DNA of 64,000 nt, from positions 1 to 64,000 of the forward strand of contig NZ_JAVREH010000011.1 in NCBI RefSeq assembly GCF_031845305.1, given 5' to 3'. The notes under the pieces are model-generated. The model did not search any database and was not told the DNA's origin. It saw nothing but the letters and a program-made list of their open reading frames with translations. The DNA is from Jatrophihabitans_A lederbergiae (GTDB lineage Bacteria; Actinomycetota; Actinomycetes; Mycobacteriales; Jatrophihabitantaceae). Of this stretch, positions 43,761 to 52,621 are shown one piece after another (position 1 is the first letter of the stretch; each line of letters begins with the position of its first letter). The translations under genes were made by a program, and so were the position numbers.

Positions 43761-44990
43761 CACCAGACACAACGAGAGCCGCTCGAGGATCATCGCCATG
43801 CCCTGGCCACCGCCGACGCACATCGTCTCGAGCCCGAACTGCTTGTCGTGCGTCTGCAACGAGTTGATCAGGGTGGTGGCGATGCGGGCTCCGGTCATGC
43901 CGAACGGGTGCCCGACCGCGATGGACCCGCCGTTGACGTTCAACCGGTCCAGGTTGATGCCCAGCTCCTGATACGAGGGGATCACCTGCGCGGCAAAGGC
44001 CTCATTGATCTCGACCAGGTCGATGTCCGCGATCGACATCCCGGCGCGGGCCAGAGCCTGCTGCGACGCACCGACCGGTCCCAGGCCCATGATCTCGGGC
44101 GACAGGGCGGTCACGCCGGTCGAGACGATCCGGGCCAGCGGGGTCAGGCCGAGCTGGGCAGCCTTGGTTTCACTCATGATCACCAGCGCGGCCGCCCCGT
44201 CGTTGAGCGCGCAGCAGTTGCCGGCCGTGATCCGTCCGTCCGGGCGGAAGACCGGCTTGAGCTTCGACACGGCCTCGTAGTTCACGCCGGCCCGGGGGCC
44301 GTCGTCGGAGCTGACGACCTCGCCGGACGGCAGCGTCACCGGAGTGATCTCTCTGGCCCAGAAGCCGTTGGCGATCGCCTTCTCGGCCAGGTTCTGCGAG
44401 CGGACGCCGAAGTGGTCCATCTCTTCCCGCGAGACGCCCCTCAGCCGCGCCAGGTTCTCGGCCGTCTGGCCCATCGGGATGTAGGCGTCGGGTAGCTCAC
44501 CGCTCTCGCGCGGATCCTGCCACTCGTCGGTCCCCTCGGCCGCAACCGCCTCGGTCCGTGCCTGCGCGTCGGTGAACAGGGGGTTCTTGGTGTCGGGCAG
44601 GCCGTCCGACGAGCCCTTTCCGAAGCGGGACACCGTCTCGACGCCGGCCGAGATGAACACGTCACCCTCACCGGCCTTGATCGCGTGCATCGCCATCCGG
44701 GTGGTCTGCAGCGACGACGAGCAGTACCGGGTCACCGTGACCCCGGGCAGGAAGTCGTAGCCCAGCAGCCCGGAGACGATCTTGGCCATGTTGTAGCCCT
44801 GCTCGCCGCCGGGCAGGCCACAGCCGAGCATCAGGTCGTCGATGTCCCTCGGGTCCAGCTCGGGAACCTTGGCCAGCGCGGCTGACACCATCTGGGCGGC
44901 GAGGTCGTCCGGGCGCATGGTGGCCAGTGATCCCTTGCCGGCTCGGCCGATGGGCGAGCGGGCGGTGGCGACGATGACTGCCTCAGGCAT
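43020..44990 (-). CDS. Acetyl-CoA acetyltransferase (thiolase) with an antisense run-on instead of a normal stop
   Basis: The first 406 residues (44990 to 43773) are a complete thiolase: Cys 90 in TRYCSSSLQT, NEAFAAQ, GGSIAVGHPFGMTGAR and CVGGGQGMAMILERLS, where homologues end. Here no stop follows; the frame stays open for 250 more codons, antisense to the membrane protein gene, to 43020. A TAG lies one frame away, 13 to 15 bases past the expected end, so a one-base indel would explain it. Either a real C-terminal extension or a frame error. The enzyme acts in fatty-acid breakdown; neighbours match the Rv1074c-Rv1075c order of M. tuberculosis. Confidence 0.8.
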   Translation of the reverse strand: MPEAVIVATARSPIGRAGKGSLATMRPDDLAAQMVSAALAKVPELDPRDIDDLMLGCGLPGGEQGYNMAKIVSGLLGYDFLPGVTVTRYCSSSLQTTRMAMHAIKAGEGDVFISAGVETVSRFGKGSSDGLPDTKNPLFTDAQARTEAVAAEGTDEWQDPRESGELPDAYIPMGQTAENLARLRGVSREEMDHFGVRSQNLAEKAIANGFWAREITPVTLPSGEVVSSDDGPRAGVNYEAVSKLKPVFRPDGRITAGNCCALNDGAAALVIMSETKAAQLGLTPLARIVSTGVTALSPEIMGLGPVGASQQALARAGMSIADIDLVEINEAFAAQVIPSYQELGINLDRLNVNGGSIAVGHPFGMTGARIATTLINSLQTHDKQFGLETMCVGGGQGMAMILERLSLCLVLVVSSGQVAEQSQDLQVQPHEGDQQAPRQVPADLLVHAAADRLLDHVEVDDQVRRRDHDAQQAETDRDDRALRVTQTEPARREEARDEVDQHQAGHTQGRGEHDLGELGSHPHRAGLVDHQHAASHHDGSGDRLYDDARPLPVEQLADAPERQAFERGVRDGRARVGLTREAHVEPEPERTDKADAYGQPDGAVRNREPREAGRDQQRAEQHQRPGDDIVDGQVARRCHRSGRLPEGRLGIPVVEL

Positions 44991-45037
44991 GATCCGGCTC
45001 CGATCTGCGGCCGATCCAGGCCGCGGTGTGATGGCTG

Positions 45038-46081
45038 TCAGACCGACTGGTCGGTCCGACCCATGGTGGCAGGCTGGCGGGGGTCCGCGTCGGTGGACGT
45101 GGTCGGTATCACGGTTTCCGTACGCCGACGGGTCAACCGCGCCCACGGCCCGCGACGTCCGGTGCGCTCGCCCCGCACCTCGGCACCGACCACCTCGGTA
45201 CCGGGCAGGCTCGCCGCCCGGGCAGCGGCTCGGGCGACCGGGCGGGCCCGGGTCGAGGTGAACGGTCCGGCCGGCTGCGACACGGTGGTCAGCCCGAGCG
45301 CCGCCGCGGCGGAGGGCAGCAGCACCTCGGCCGCCCGGGCATAGCCGATCGCGGACGGATGGAACTGGTCGTCGGAGAAGAACTCCCGCCGCGCCGCGAA
45401 CTCCCGGCCCAGGATGTCGCCGAGACTCACGGCGCGTCCGCCGGCGGCCACCACCGCCACGGCCTGGGCGGCGGCCAGCGTGCGCGAGAGCCGGCGAGCC
45501 AGCCAGCGCAGCGGTTGGGCGATGGGGCGGATGGTTCCCAGGTCCGGGCACGTCCCCAGGACGAAGTCGACGTCGGCCTCGGTCAGCGCGGCCAGCGCGG
45601 CATTGAGGTGCCGAACGGACTCCGAGGCCCGGATGCGATGGGTGACGTCGTTCGTCCCGACCATGATCACGGCCAGGTCCGGCCGCTCGGGCATCACCAA
45701 GGCCACCTGGCGCACCAGGTCGGAGGTCTGGGCGCCGACCATCGCGACGTTTCGCAGCCGGACCGGCCGCTGCGAGAGCCGGGACAGCCCCACCGCGATC
45801 TTCGCCGCCGGGGTGTCGGCGTCGACGTGCACGCCGTAGCCGGCGGCGGAGGAGTCACCGAGCATGGCGAGCACCAGTGGCTCGGCGGTGGTGTCGAGCG
45901 CGGGTGCCGACCACGTCCCGTCGGCGCGTGGCGGATCGGTCTCGGCCGGGGTGATCCGGCGGCGTGCCAGCTTCGTCTCGCCGTAGATGACGCCGACGGC
46001 GGCCGCGCTCAACGCGCCGAGACCGCCGCCGCCGAACGCCGCGGCGGTGACCACCCGGCGTGCTCGGGAGGCACGGCTCAT
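45038..46081 (-). CDS. SGNH/GDSL-type esterase
   Basis: 347 residues. The N-terminus has one hydrophobic segment (VVTAAAFGGGGLGALSAAAVGVIYG), so it is probably exported or anchored. Catalytic blocks: LGDSSAAGYG (Ser), GAQTSDL, GTNDVTH (Asn) and DDQFHPSAIGY (Asp/His). The last about 90 residues are basic and look disordered. Corresponds by position to Rv1075c next to the thiolase and divergent from cbs. Substrate unknown; probably an acyl ester. Confidence 0.85.
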   Translation of the reverse strand: MSRASRARRVVTAAAFGGGGLGALSAAAVGVIYGETKLARRRITPAETDPPRADGTWSAPALDTTAEPLVLAMLGDSSAAGYGVHVDADTPAAKIAVGLSRLSQRPVRLRNVAMVGAQTSDLVRQVALVMPERPDLAVIMVGTNDVTHRIRASESVRHLNAALAALTEADVDFVLGTCPDLGTIRPIAQPLRWLARRLSRTLAAAQAVAVVAAGGRAVSLGDILGREFAARREFFSDDQFHPSAIGYARAAEVLLPSAAAALGLTTVSQPAGPFTSTRARPVARAAARAASLPGTEVVGAEVRGERTGRRGPWARLTRRRTETVIPTTSTDADPRQPATMGRTDQSV

Positions 46082-46144
46082 GTGTCACTTCCCGTCCGCG
46101 GGTTCGGGTCTCTTGGGTGCACTGTCGAGGTTAACCTTTGCGCT

Positions 46145-47539
46145 ATGCGCTACTACACATCGCTCGTGGACCTGATCGGCGACACCCCGCTCGTTCAGCT
46201 TCGCAGCGTCACCAGCCACCTCGACCCGGCGAAGGCACCGATCGTGCTGGCCAAGGTCGAATACTTCAATCCGGGCGGGTCGGTCAAGGACCGGGTCGCC
46301 GTGCGGATGATCGACGAGGCCGAGAAGTCCGGTGCTCTCAAGCCGGGCGGCACCATCGTCGAGCCGACGTCGGGAAACACCGGGGTGGGGCTGGCCATCG
46401 TGGCGCAGCAGCGTGGCTACGACTGCGTGTTCGTCCTGCCGGACAAGGTCGCCGCGGACAAGATCAGCATTCTGCAGGCCTACGGCGCCCGGACGGTGGT
46501 CTGCCCCACCGCGGTCGCGCCCGAGGATCCGCGTTCCTACTACCAGGTGTCGGACCGCCTCACCCGTGAGATCCCGGGCGCGTGGAAGCCCAACCAGTAC
46601 GCCAATCCCAGCAACGCCCTGTCGCACTACGAGAGCACCGGCCCCGAGGTCTGGGACCAGACGGACGGCAGGATCACCCACTTCGTCACCGGGGTCGGCA
46701 CCGGCGGCACCATCTCGGGCACCGGCCGCTACCTGAAAGAGATGTCGGCCCACCGCGCGGGCGGTCCCGTCCGGATCATCGGCGCGGACCCCGAGGGCTC
46801 GGTGTACTCCGGCGGTACCGGCCGTCCGTACCTGGTCGAGGGGGTCGGTGAGGACTTCTGGCCCGAGGCGTTCGACCGCAGCATCCCGGACGAGATCATC
46901 GCGGTGTCCGACCGCGACTCGTTCGACATGACTCGCCGGCTGGCTCGCGAGGAGGGCATGCTGGTCGGCGGCTCCTGCGGCATGGCGGTTGCCGCCGCGC
47001 TGCGGGTCGCCGAGAAGGCCGCCCCGGACGACGTCATCGTCGTCCTGCTGCCCGACGGCGGCCGCGGCTACCTGGCCAAGATCTTCTCGGACAAGTGGAT
47101 GAGCGACTACGGATTCCTCGAGACGCCGGGCGCGATCACGGTCGGCGAGGTGCTGCTCGACAAGGACGGCGGAACCCCGGCGCTGGTCCACGGCCACCCC
47201 AACGAGACGGTGCGCGACGCCATCGACATCCTGCGCGAGTACGGGGTGTCCCAGATGCCCGTCGTCGGGGCCGAACCGCCGGTCACCGCCGGCGAGGTCG
47301 TCGGATCGGTGTCGGAGAAGGTGCTGCTGGACGCGCTCTTCGCCGGCGACGCGACCCTGGCGGACCCGCTGGAGAAGCACATGTCGGCCGTGCTCCCGAT
47401 CATCGGCTCCGGAGAGCCGGTCAGCAGCGCGGTCACCGCGCTGGAGAGCGCCGACGCCCTGCTGGTTCACATCGACGGCAAGCCGGCGGGCGTGCTGACC
47501 CGCCAGGACCTGCTCGGCCACCTCACCAGCAGCCGCTAG
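46145..47539 (+). CDS. cbs: Cystathionine beta-synthase
   Basis: 464 residues. A PLP enzyme making cystathionine from serine and homocysteine. PLP lysine 48 in NPGGSVKDRV, TSGNTGVGLA and GVGTGGTISGTG are present. Two CBS domains form the C-terminus (about 340-460), as in the regulatory end of eukaryotic CBS. No heme-binding N-terminus. ATG at 46145. It lies near metB (48625), so methionine-cysteine interconversion genes are clustered. Confidence 0.93.
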   Translation: MRYYTSLVDLIGDTPLVQLRSVTSHLDPAKAPIVLAKVEYFNPGGSVKDRVAVRMIDEAEKSGALKPGGTIVEPTSGNTGVGLAIVAQQRGYDCVFVLPDKVAADKISILQAYGARTVVCPTAVAPEDPRSYYQVSDRLTREIPGAWKPNQYANPSNALSHYESTGPEVWDQTDGRITHFVTGVGTGGTISGTGRYLKEMSAHRAGGPVRIIGADPEGSVYSGGTGRPYLVEGVGEDFWPEAFDRSIPDEIIAVSDRDSFDMTRRLAREEGMLVGGSCGMAVAAALRVAEKAAPDDVIVVLLPDGGRGYLAKIFSDKWMSDYGFLETPGAITVGEVLLDKDGGTPALVHGHPNETVRDAIDILREYGVSQMPVVGAEPPVTAGEVVGSVSEKVLLDALFAGDATLADPLEKHMSAVLPIIGSGEPVSSAVTALESADALLVHIDGKPAGVLTRQDLLGHLTSSR

Positions 47540-47573
47540 CCTCGGCGTCGGGCTGGGGGCGCGTCCGCTGCGA

Positions 47574-48545
47574 TCAGCCCAGCCCGGCGGAGAGCTCGGC
47601 CGCGGCCTGCTCGACCCGGTCCACGCCCGTCTGAAAGTCCGGCTCGTGCTGGCTGAGCACCGCCATCAGCACCGGATGCCCGTGGACGGTGAGCACGCCG
47701 AGGCTGTTCACCGCCCACAGGTCGTTGTCGGGATCGATGGCGAGCCAGCCGTTCTTGTCGGCCGTCGCGGTGCCCGCGTCGGCCGCCACGCTGACACCCC
47801 ACCGCTGATCCGGGTCGACGTTGCTCATCAGGTCGAGGGCGTACGCGCGCGAGGCCGCGTTCAACAGCGATGAGGACGACGTCAGGTTGCGCAGCAGGAT
47901 GATCTGATCGGCCGCGGAGGAGGTCGACAGGCCCCAGTAGCCGTCCGGGTCCATCGTGGTGCTGGTGAGACCGGCGATCTGGTTGTAGGCGTTGATCCCG
48001 TCGCTCGCTCCGGCGTCGCGCCAGACCCGGTCGGCCGCGTCGTTGTCGCTCTGCTCGATCATGGCGGTGGCGTCGGCCTGCTCGTCGCTGGTCAGTTCCT
48101 CACCGCTCTGCTGGTGCTGATAGAGCATCGTTTCCAGGAAGTTCAGCTTGATGGCGCTCGCCGCGTACATCTCGCTGCCGGCGCCCAGCGTGACGGAGCG
48201 TCCGGTGACCAGGTCCACCGCGGCGGCGGAGTACGCGCTAGGTGAGCCGAACAGCTGCAGCAGCGAGGCATCGATACCGGCCGGTGAGGTGTCCTGGGGC
48301 ATCGATCGGCTGGCTGATGGCGTCGGCGTGGGTGTGGCTGATGGTGTGGGTAGGGCCGATGAAGTCGCGGAGGACGTCGGCAGGGGCGCCGCGATCTCGA
48401 TGTGCCTGGGAGACGGCGATGAGCCGGCCGTGCTGGCAAGGCGGGACTCGCCACTGGTAATTCCATGCGCCGCAAGCGTGAGCGCGCCGGCACCGATGAC
48501 GAGCGCGGCGACTGAGCCCCGCCTGCGCATCATCATGATCACCAT
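47574..48545 (-). CDS. Exported beta-lactamase-like serine hydrolase
   Basis: 323 residues. A short Met-rich start, a hydrophobic signal (SVAALVIGAGALTLAAHG) and a Ser/Pro/Thr-rich linker precede the domain. The class A fold motifs are SAIKL (Ser-x-x-Lys), SDN and KNG in place of KTG. The Glu-x-x-Leu-Asn loop of true class A beta-lactamases is not apparent, so antibiotic hydrolysis is doubtful; a wall-related amidase/esterase role is possible. Start among ATGs at 48545-48533. In M. tuberculosis the gene between cbs and metB is a different one (pra). Confidence 0.75.
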   Translation of the reverse strand: MVIMMMRRRGSVAALVIGAGALTLAAHGITSGESRLASTAGSSPSPRHIEIAAPLPTSSATSSALPTPSATPTPTPSASRSMPQDTSPAGIDASLLQLFGSPSAYSAAAVDLVTGRSVTLGAGSEMYAASAIKLNFLETMLYQHQQSGEELTSDEQADATAMIEQSDNDAADRVWRDAGASDGINAYNQIAGLTSTTMDPDGYWGLSTSSAADQIILLRNLTSSSSLLNAASRAYALDLMSNVDPDQRWGVSVAADAGTATADKNGWLAIDPDNDLWAVNSLGVLTVHGHPVLMAVLSQHEPDFQTGVDRVEQAAAELSAGLG

Positions 48546-48624
48546 ACTGTCAGGACGAGCGGTATCCCGCAGGCTAGTGCTGTGCGTCCAGTGTGAGGCA
48601 AATGTCGACACGTATCGTGGGGGC

Positions 48625-49797
48625 ATGACCTCTTCTTCCGGCGGCAGCGGAGCCGCAGACCACCGTGGCTTCAACACCCGAGCGATCCACGCGGGGCAAG
48701 AGGCGGACGCCACGACCGGCGCCGTTGTGGTGCCGATCTACCAGACATCGACGTACAAGCAGGACGGTGTCGGCGGGCTGCGATCGGGTTATGAGTACAG
48801 CCGGTCGGCGAACCCGACCCGTACCGCTCTGGAGGAATGCCTGGCGGCGCTGGAGAACGGCGCCCGCGGGCTGGCCTTCGCCTCGGGTTTGGCAGCGGAG
48901 GACGCCGCGCTGCGGACGCTGTGCGCCCCGGGTGACCACGTGCTGCTGCCGAACGACGCCTACGGCGGCACCTTCCGGCTCATCTCCCGGGTGCTGAGCC
49001 GATGGGGTGTCGAGCACACGCCCGTCGCCATGCACGATCCCGCCGCGGTGGCGGCCGCGATGCGCCCGAACACCACGGTGGTCTGGATCGAGACGCCGAC
49101 CAACCCGTTGCTCAACGTCATCGACATCGCCGCGCTGGCCGAGATCGGGCACAGCCAGCAGGCCACCGTCGTGGTCGACAACACCTTCGCCTCGCCGTAC
49201 CTGCAGCAGCCCCTGGCGCTCGGCGCCGACGTCGTCGTGCACTCCACCACCAAGTACCTGGGCGGTCACTCCGATGTGGTGGGTGGCGCGCTGGTCGCGG
49301 CCGACGCCGAGCTCGGCGAGCAGTTGGCCTTCCACCAGAACGCGATGGGTGCCGTCAGCGGGCCGTTCGACGCCTGGCTGGTGCTGCGCGGCATCAAGAC
49401 CCTCGGCGTACGGATGGATCGGCACTGCGCGAACGCCGAGCGGATCGTCGAGTTCCTCGGCGAGCACCCGGCGGTGTCCACGGTGCTGTACCCGGGGCTG
49501 CCCAGCCACCCGAACCACGAGGTTGCCGCGCGTCAGATGACCGGCTTCGGCGGCATGGTGTCGTTCCGGGTGCGCGCCGGCGAAGAGGCCGCGTTGAAGG
49601 CCTGCGAGCTGACCGAGGTGTTCACGCTGGGGGAGTCCCTCGGCGGGGTCGAGTCACTGATCGAGCACCCGCACCGGATGACTCACGCGAGCGTGGCCGG
49701 CTCCCTGCTCGAAGTGCCCGCGGACCTGATCCGGCTGTCCGTCGGCATCGAGGACATCGACGACCTGCTCGCCGACCTCACCGCCGCGCTGGCCTGA
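48625..49797 (+). CDS. metB: Cystathionine gamma-synthase/lyase family enzyme
   Basis: 390 residues, PLP-dependent. PIYQTSTYKQD, YEYSRSANPTR, FASGLAAEDAAL, and the PLP lysine 210 in HSTTKYLGGHSD. The end LSVGIEDIDDLLADL is typical. Members make cystathionine from O-succinylhomoserine or split it to cysteine; adjacency to cbs makes gamma-lyase (reverse transsulfuration) as likely as synthase. ATG at 48625, divergent from the hydrolase gene with 79 bases between. Confidence 0.9.
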   Translation: MTSSSGGSGAADHRGFNTRAIHAGQEADATTGAVVVPIYQTSTYKQDGVGGLRSGYEYSRSANPTRTALEECLAALENGARGLAFASGLAAEDAALRTLCAPGDHVLLPNDAYGGTFRLISRVLSRWGVEHTPVAMHDPAAVAAAMRPNTTVVWIETPTNPLLNVIDIAALAEIGHSQQATVVVDNTFASPYLQQPLALGADVVVHSTTKYLGGHSDVVGGALVAADAELGEQLAFHQNAMGAVSGPFDAWLVLRGIKTLGVRMDRHCANAERIVEFLGEHPAVSTVLYPGLPSHPNHEVAARQMTGFGGMVSFRVRAGEEAALKACELTEVFTLGESLGGVESLIEHPHRMTHASVAGSLLEVPADLIRLSVGIEDIDDLLADLTAALA

Positions 49798-49832
49798 GAG
49801 CTATTCGCCCGGCATTCGTTGCGGGCTAGCTC
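49798..49832. terminator. Possible bidirectional hairpin between metB and sdhB
   Basis: GAGCTA (49798-49803) and CCCG (49808-49811) can pair with CGGG (49822-49825) and TAGCTC (49827-49832) around a 10-base loop. It lies between two convergent genes and overlaps the sdhB stop. Moderate stability, no T-run. Confidence 0.4.
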
Positions 49833-50575
49833 CGGCGGCGGATCTTGTTTCCCAGCCACACCAGCGGGTCATACCTGGTGTCGGCCACCCGTTCCTTCAT
49901 CGGGATCAGCGCGTTGTCGGTGATCTTGATGTGTTCCGGGCAGACGTCCGAGCAGCACTTGGTGATGTTGCAGAAGCCGAGGCCGTGCTCGTCCTGGGCC
50001 TGGCGTTTGCGGTCCAGGCTGTCCAGGGGGTGCATGTCCAGCTCCGCTATCCGCATCAGGAACCGCGGCCCGGCGAAGGACTCCTTGTTCTCCTCGTGGT
50101 CACGCACCACGTGGCAGGTGTCCTGGCACAGGAAGCACTCGATGCACTTGCGGAACTCCTGGGACCGCTGGACGTCGACCTGCTGCATCCGGTACTCACC
50201 CGGCGCGAGGTCCTTCGGCGGCGCGAAGGACGGGATCTCGCGGGCCTTCTGGTAGTTGAACGAGACGTCGGTGACCAGGTCGCGGATGACCGGGAATGCG
50301 CGCAGCGGTGTGACCGTGATGGTCTCGGTCTCGGTGAAGGTGGACATCCGGGTCATGCACAGCAGCCGCGGCCGCCCGTTGATCTCCGCGCTGCAGGAAC
50401 CGCACTTGCCGGCCTTGCAGTTCCAGCGCACCGCCAGGTCCGAGGCCTGGGTCGCCTGCAGCCGGTGGATGATGTCGAGGACGACCTCGCCCTCGTTGAC
50501 CGCCACGGTGAAATCTCGCAGCTCCCCGGCCGTCGCGTCACCGCGCCAGACCCGGAACTTCGCGTCATAGCTCAT
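49826..50575 (-). CDS. sdhB: Succinate dehydrogenase iron-sulfur subunit
   Basis: 249 residues. A [2Fe-2S] ferredoxin domain with CKAGKCGSC and a downstream Cys, then a C-terminal domain with CIECFLCQDTC and CCSDVCP for the [4Fe-4S]/[3Fe-4S] clusters. It carries electrons from the flavoprotein to menaquinone at the membrane anchor. Start ATG with AAAAGGA upstream; 28 bases after sdhA. The order anchor-A-B matches the Rv0249c-Rv0247c (Sdh1) operon. Confidence 0.94.
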   Translation of the reverse strand: MSYDAKFRVWRGDATAGELRDFTVAVNEGEVVLDIIHRLQATQASDLAVRWNCKAGKCGSCSAEINGRPRLLCMTRMSTFTETETITVTPLRAFPVIRDLVTDVSFNYQKAREIPSFAPPKDLAPGEYRMQQVDVQRSQEFRKCIECFLCQDTCHVVRDHEENKESFAGPRFLMRIAELDMHPLDSLDRKRQAQDEHGLGFCNITKCCSDVCPEHIKITDNALIPMKERVADTRYDPLVWLGNKIRRRS

Positions 50576-50603
50576 CGCTGGTCCTTTTCCTTCGCGCGAA
50601 CGC

Positions 50604-52589
50604 TCATCGGGTCTCCTTGGCGAGCTGTGCGGGGAGTTCGGATTCGGTCAGGTACTTCGACAGCTCGTCGGACTCGAACAGCCGCAACAGGTCCGGGCGG
50701 ATGTCGGGAATCGGTTGCTCCGACACCGAGATGTCAACCACGCCGGCCGGGGTGACCGTGCCCGCACACACCAGGTTCTTGCGGCGCCACTCCGCGCTCA
50801 TCGCCGGGAAGTCGTCCCGGGTGTGCCCGCCGCGGCTCTCCTCGCGCAACAGCGCGGCCCGAGCGACGCATTCGCTGACGGCGATCATGTTGCGCAGATC
50901 CAGCGCCAGATGCCAGCCGGGATTGAACTGACGGTGGCCCTCGACGCAGACTCTTGTCGCCCGCACCTTCAGGTCAGCGAGCCGGTCCAAAGCGTGACGC
51001 ATCTCGGCGGCCTTGCGGATGATGCCCACCAGGTCGTTCATCGTCTGCTGCAGTTCCTGGTGCAGTGTGTACGGGTTCTCGCCTGCGTCCGTCTGGAACG
51101 GTGCCAGAGCCGCGGTGGCCGCCGTCGCCACCGACGATTCGCTGACCGCCGGGTACCGCCCCGCGAGCCCCGTCACGTACTCGGCGGCGCTGATCCCGGC
51201 CCGGCGACCGAACACCAGCAGGTCCGACAGCGAGTTGCCACCGAGCCGATTCGAACCGTGCATGCCACCCGCCACCTCGCCGGCGGCGAACAGTCCCGGA
51301 ACCCCGGTCGCGGCCGCGGTGTCGGGATTCACCTCGACACCGCCCATCACGTAATGGCAGGTGGGACCGACCTCCATCGGCTCCTTGGTGATGTCGACAT
51401 CGGCCAACTCCTTGAACTGGTGGTGCATCGACGGCAGTCGGCGGATGATCTCTTCGGCAGGCAATCGCGTTGAGACGTCGAGGAAAACCCCGCCGTGCGG
51501 CGATCCGCGCCCCGCCTTGACCTCGGAATTGATCGCTCGGGCAACCTCATCGCGGGGCAGCAGCTCCGGTGGCCGCTTGTTGTGCTCGGGGTCTGAGTAC
51601 CAGCGGTCGGCCTCGTCCTCGGTCTGGGCGTAGCTCTTGCGGAAGACGTCCGGAACGTAGTCGAACATGAAGCGGGTGCCCTCGGAGTTGCGCAGTACGC
51701 CGCCGTCGCCGCGGACCGACTCGGTGACGAGAATGCCCTTCACCGACGGCGGCCACACCATTCCGGTCGGGTGAAACTGGACGAACTCCATGTTCAGCAA
51801 GGTGGAACCCGCCCGCAACGCCAGGGCATGGCCGTCGCCGGTGTACTCCCACGAGTTCGAGGTCACCTTGAACGATTTGCCGATTCCTCCGGTCGCCAGC
51901 ACCACGGCAGGCGCGCGCAGCACTACGAACCTGCCGGACTCGCGCCAGTAGCCGAACACGCCGGCGATCGCGCCACCGGCGTCGCGCAGCAGCTCCGTGA
52001 CGGTCAGCTCGGCGAAGACCTTGAGCTTGCCCTCGGACGCCGTGGCGGCATGCGAGTGCGAGCCATTGGAGCGAACGCCGTTGGAATGCGCGCCGTCGGA
52101 GTGCCGGCCATCGGAGTGCGCGCCGTCATCCTGCTGGAGTGAGACGATCTTCTGCTGCAGCGTGCGGATCAGCTCCAGGCCGGTCCGGTCGCCGACGTGC
52201 GCGAGCCGGGGGTACTCGTGGCCGCCGAAGTTTCGCTGGCTGATCTTGCCGTCGGCGGTCCGGTCGAACAGCGCCCCGTACGTCTCGAGCTCCCAGACCC
52301 GGTCCGGCGCCTCCTTCGCGTGCAGCTCGGCCATCCGCGGGTTGTTCAGGAACTTGCCGCCGCGCATGGTGTCGCGGAAGTGCACCTGCCAGTTGTCCCG
52401 GGCGTTGGCGTTGCCCATCGATGCCGCGATGCCGCCCTCCGCCATCACGGTGTGCGCCTTGCCGAACAGCGACTTGCAAATGATGGCGGTCCGCATGCCG
52501 GCCTCACGGGCGGCGATCGCGGCGCGCAGGCCCGCTCCACCCGCGCCGATGATCACGACGTCGTAGCGGTGCTCTTCGTATTCGGTCAT
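50604..52589 (-). CDS. sdhA: Succinate dehydrogenase flavoprotein subunit
   Basis: 661 residues. FAD motif VVIIGAGGAGLRAAIAA, the covalent-FAD region KAHTVMAEGG, VQFHPTGM, RGDGGVLRNSEGTRF and HGSNRLGGNSLSDLLVFGR are present. It oxidises succinate to fumarate. Between about residues 154 and 179 an acidic/His-rich repeat (GAHSDG-type units) is inserted in the segment after LQQKIVSLQQ, where homologues have a shorter surface loop. Start ATG at 52589. Part of a four-gene operon with the hypothetical gene at 53545, the membrane anchor and sdhB. Confidence 0.94.
   Translation of the reverse strand: MTEYEEHRYDVVIIGAGGAGLRAAIAAREAGMRTAIICKSLFGKAHTVMAEGGIAASMGNANARDNWQVHFRDTMRGGKFLNNPRMAELHAKEAPDRVWELETYGALFDRTADGKISQRNFGGHEYPRLAHVGDRTGLELIRTLQQKIVSLQQDDGAHSDGRHSDGAHSNGVRSNGSHSHAATASEGKLKVFAELTVTELLRDAGGAIAGVFGYWRESGRFVVLRAPAVVLATGGIGKSFKVTSNSWEYTGDGHALALRAGSTLLNMEFVQFHPTGMVWPPSVKGILVTESVRGDGGVLRNSEGTRFMFDYVPDVFRKSYAQTEDEADRWYSDPEHNKRPPELLPRDEVARAINSEVKAGRGSPHGGVFLDVSTRLPAEEIIRRLPSMHHQFKELADVDITKEPMEVGPTCHYVMGGVEVNPDTAAATGVPGLFAAGEVAGGMHGSNRLGGNSLSDLLVFGRRAGISAAEYVTGLAGRYPAVSESSVATAATAALAPFQTDAGENPYTLHQELQQTMNDLVGIIRKAAEMRHALDRLADLKVRATRVCVEGHRQFNPGWHLALDLRNMIAVSECVARAALLREESRGGHTRDDFPAMSAEWRRKNLVCAGTVTPAGVVDISVSEQPIPDIRPDLLRLFESDELSKYLTESELPAQLAKETR
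52053..52128 (-). repeat. 15-base imperfect repeats inside sdhA
   Basis: About five units on the minus strand encode the imperfect series GAHSD-GRHSD-GAHSN-GVRSN-GSHSH. The units are less conserved than those of mazG. They form a probably flexible, His-rich surface loop. Confidence 0.75.
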
Positions 52590-52621
52590 CAGCGGGGTCC
52601 CTCGGTGTTGAGGTGTCGTTG

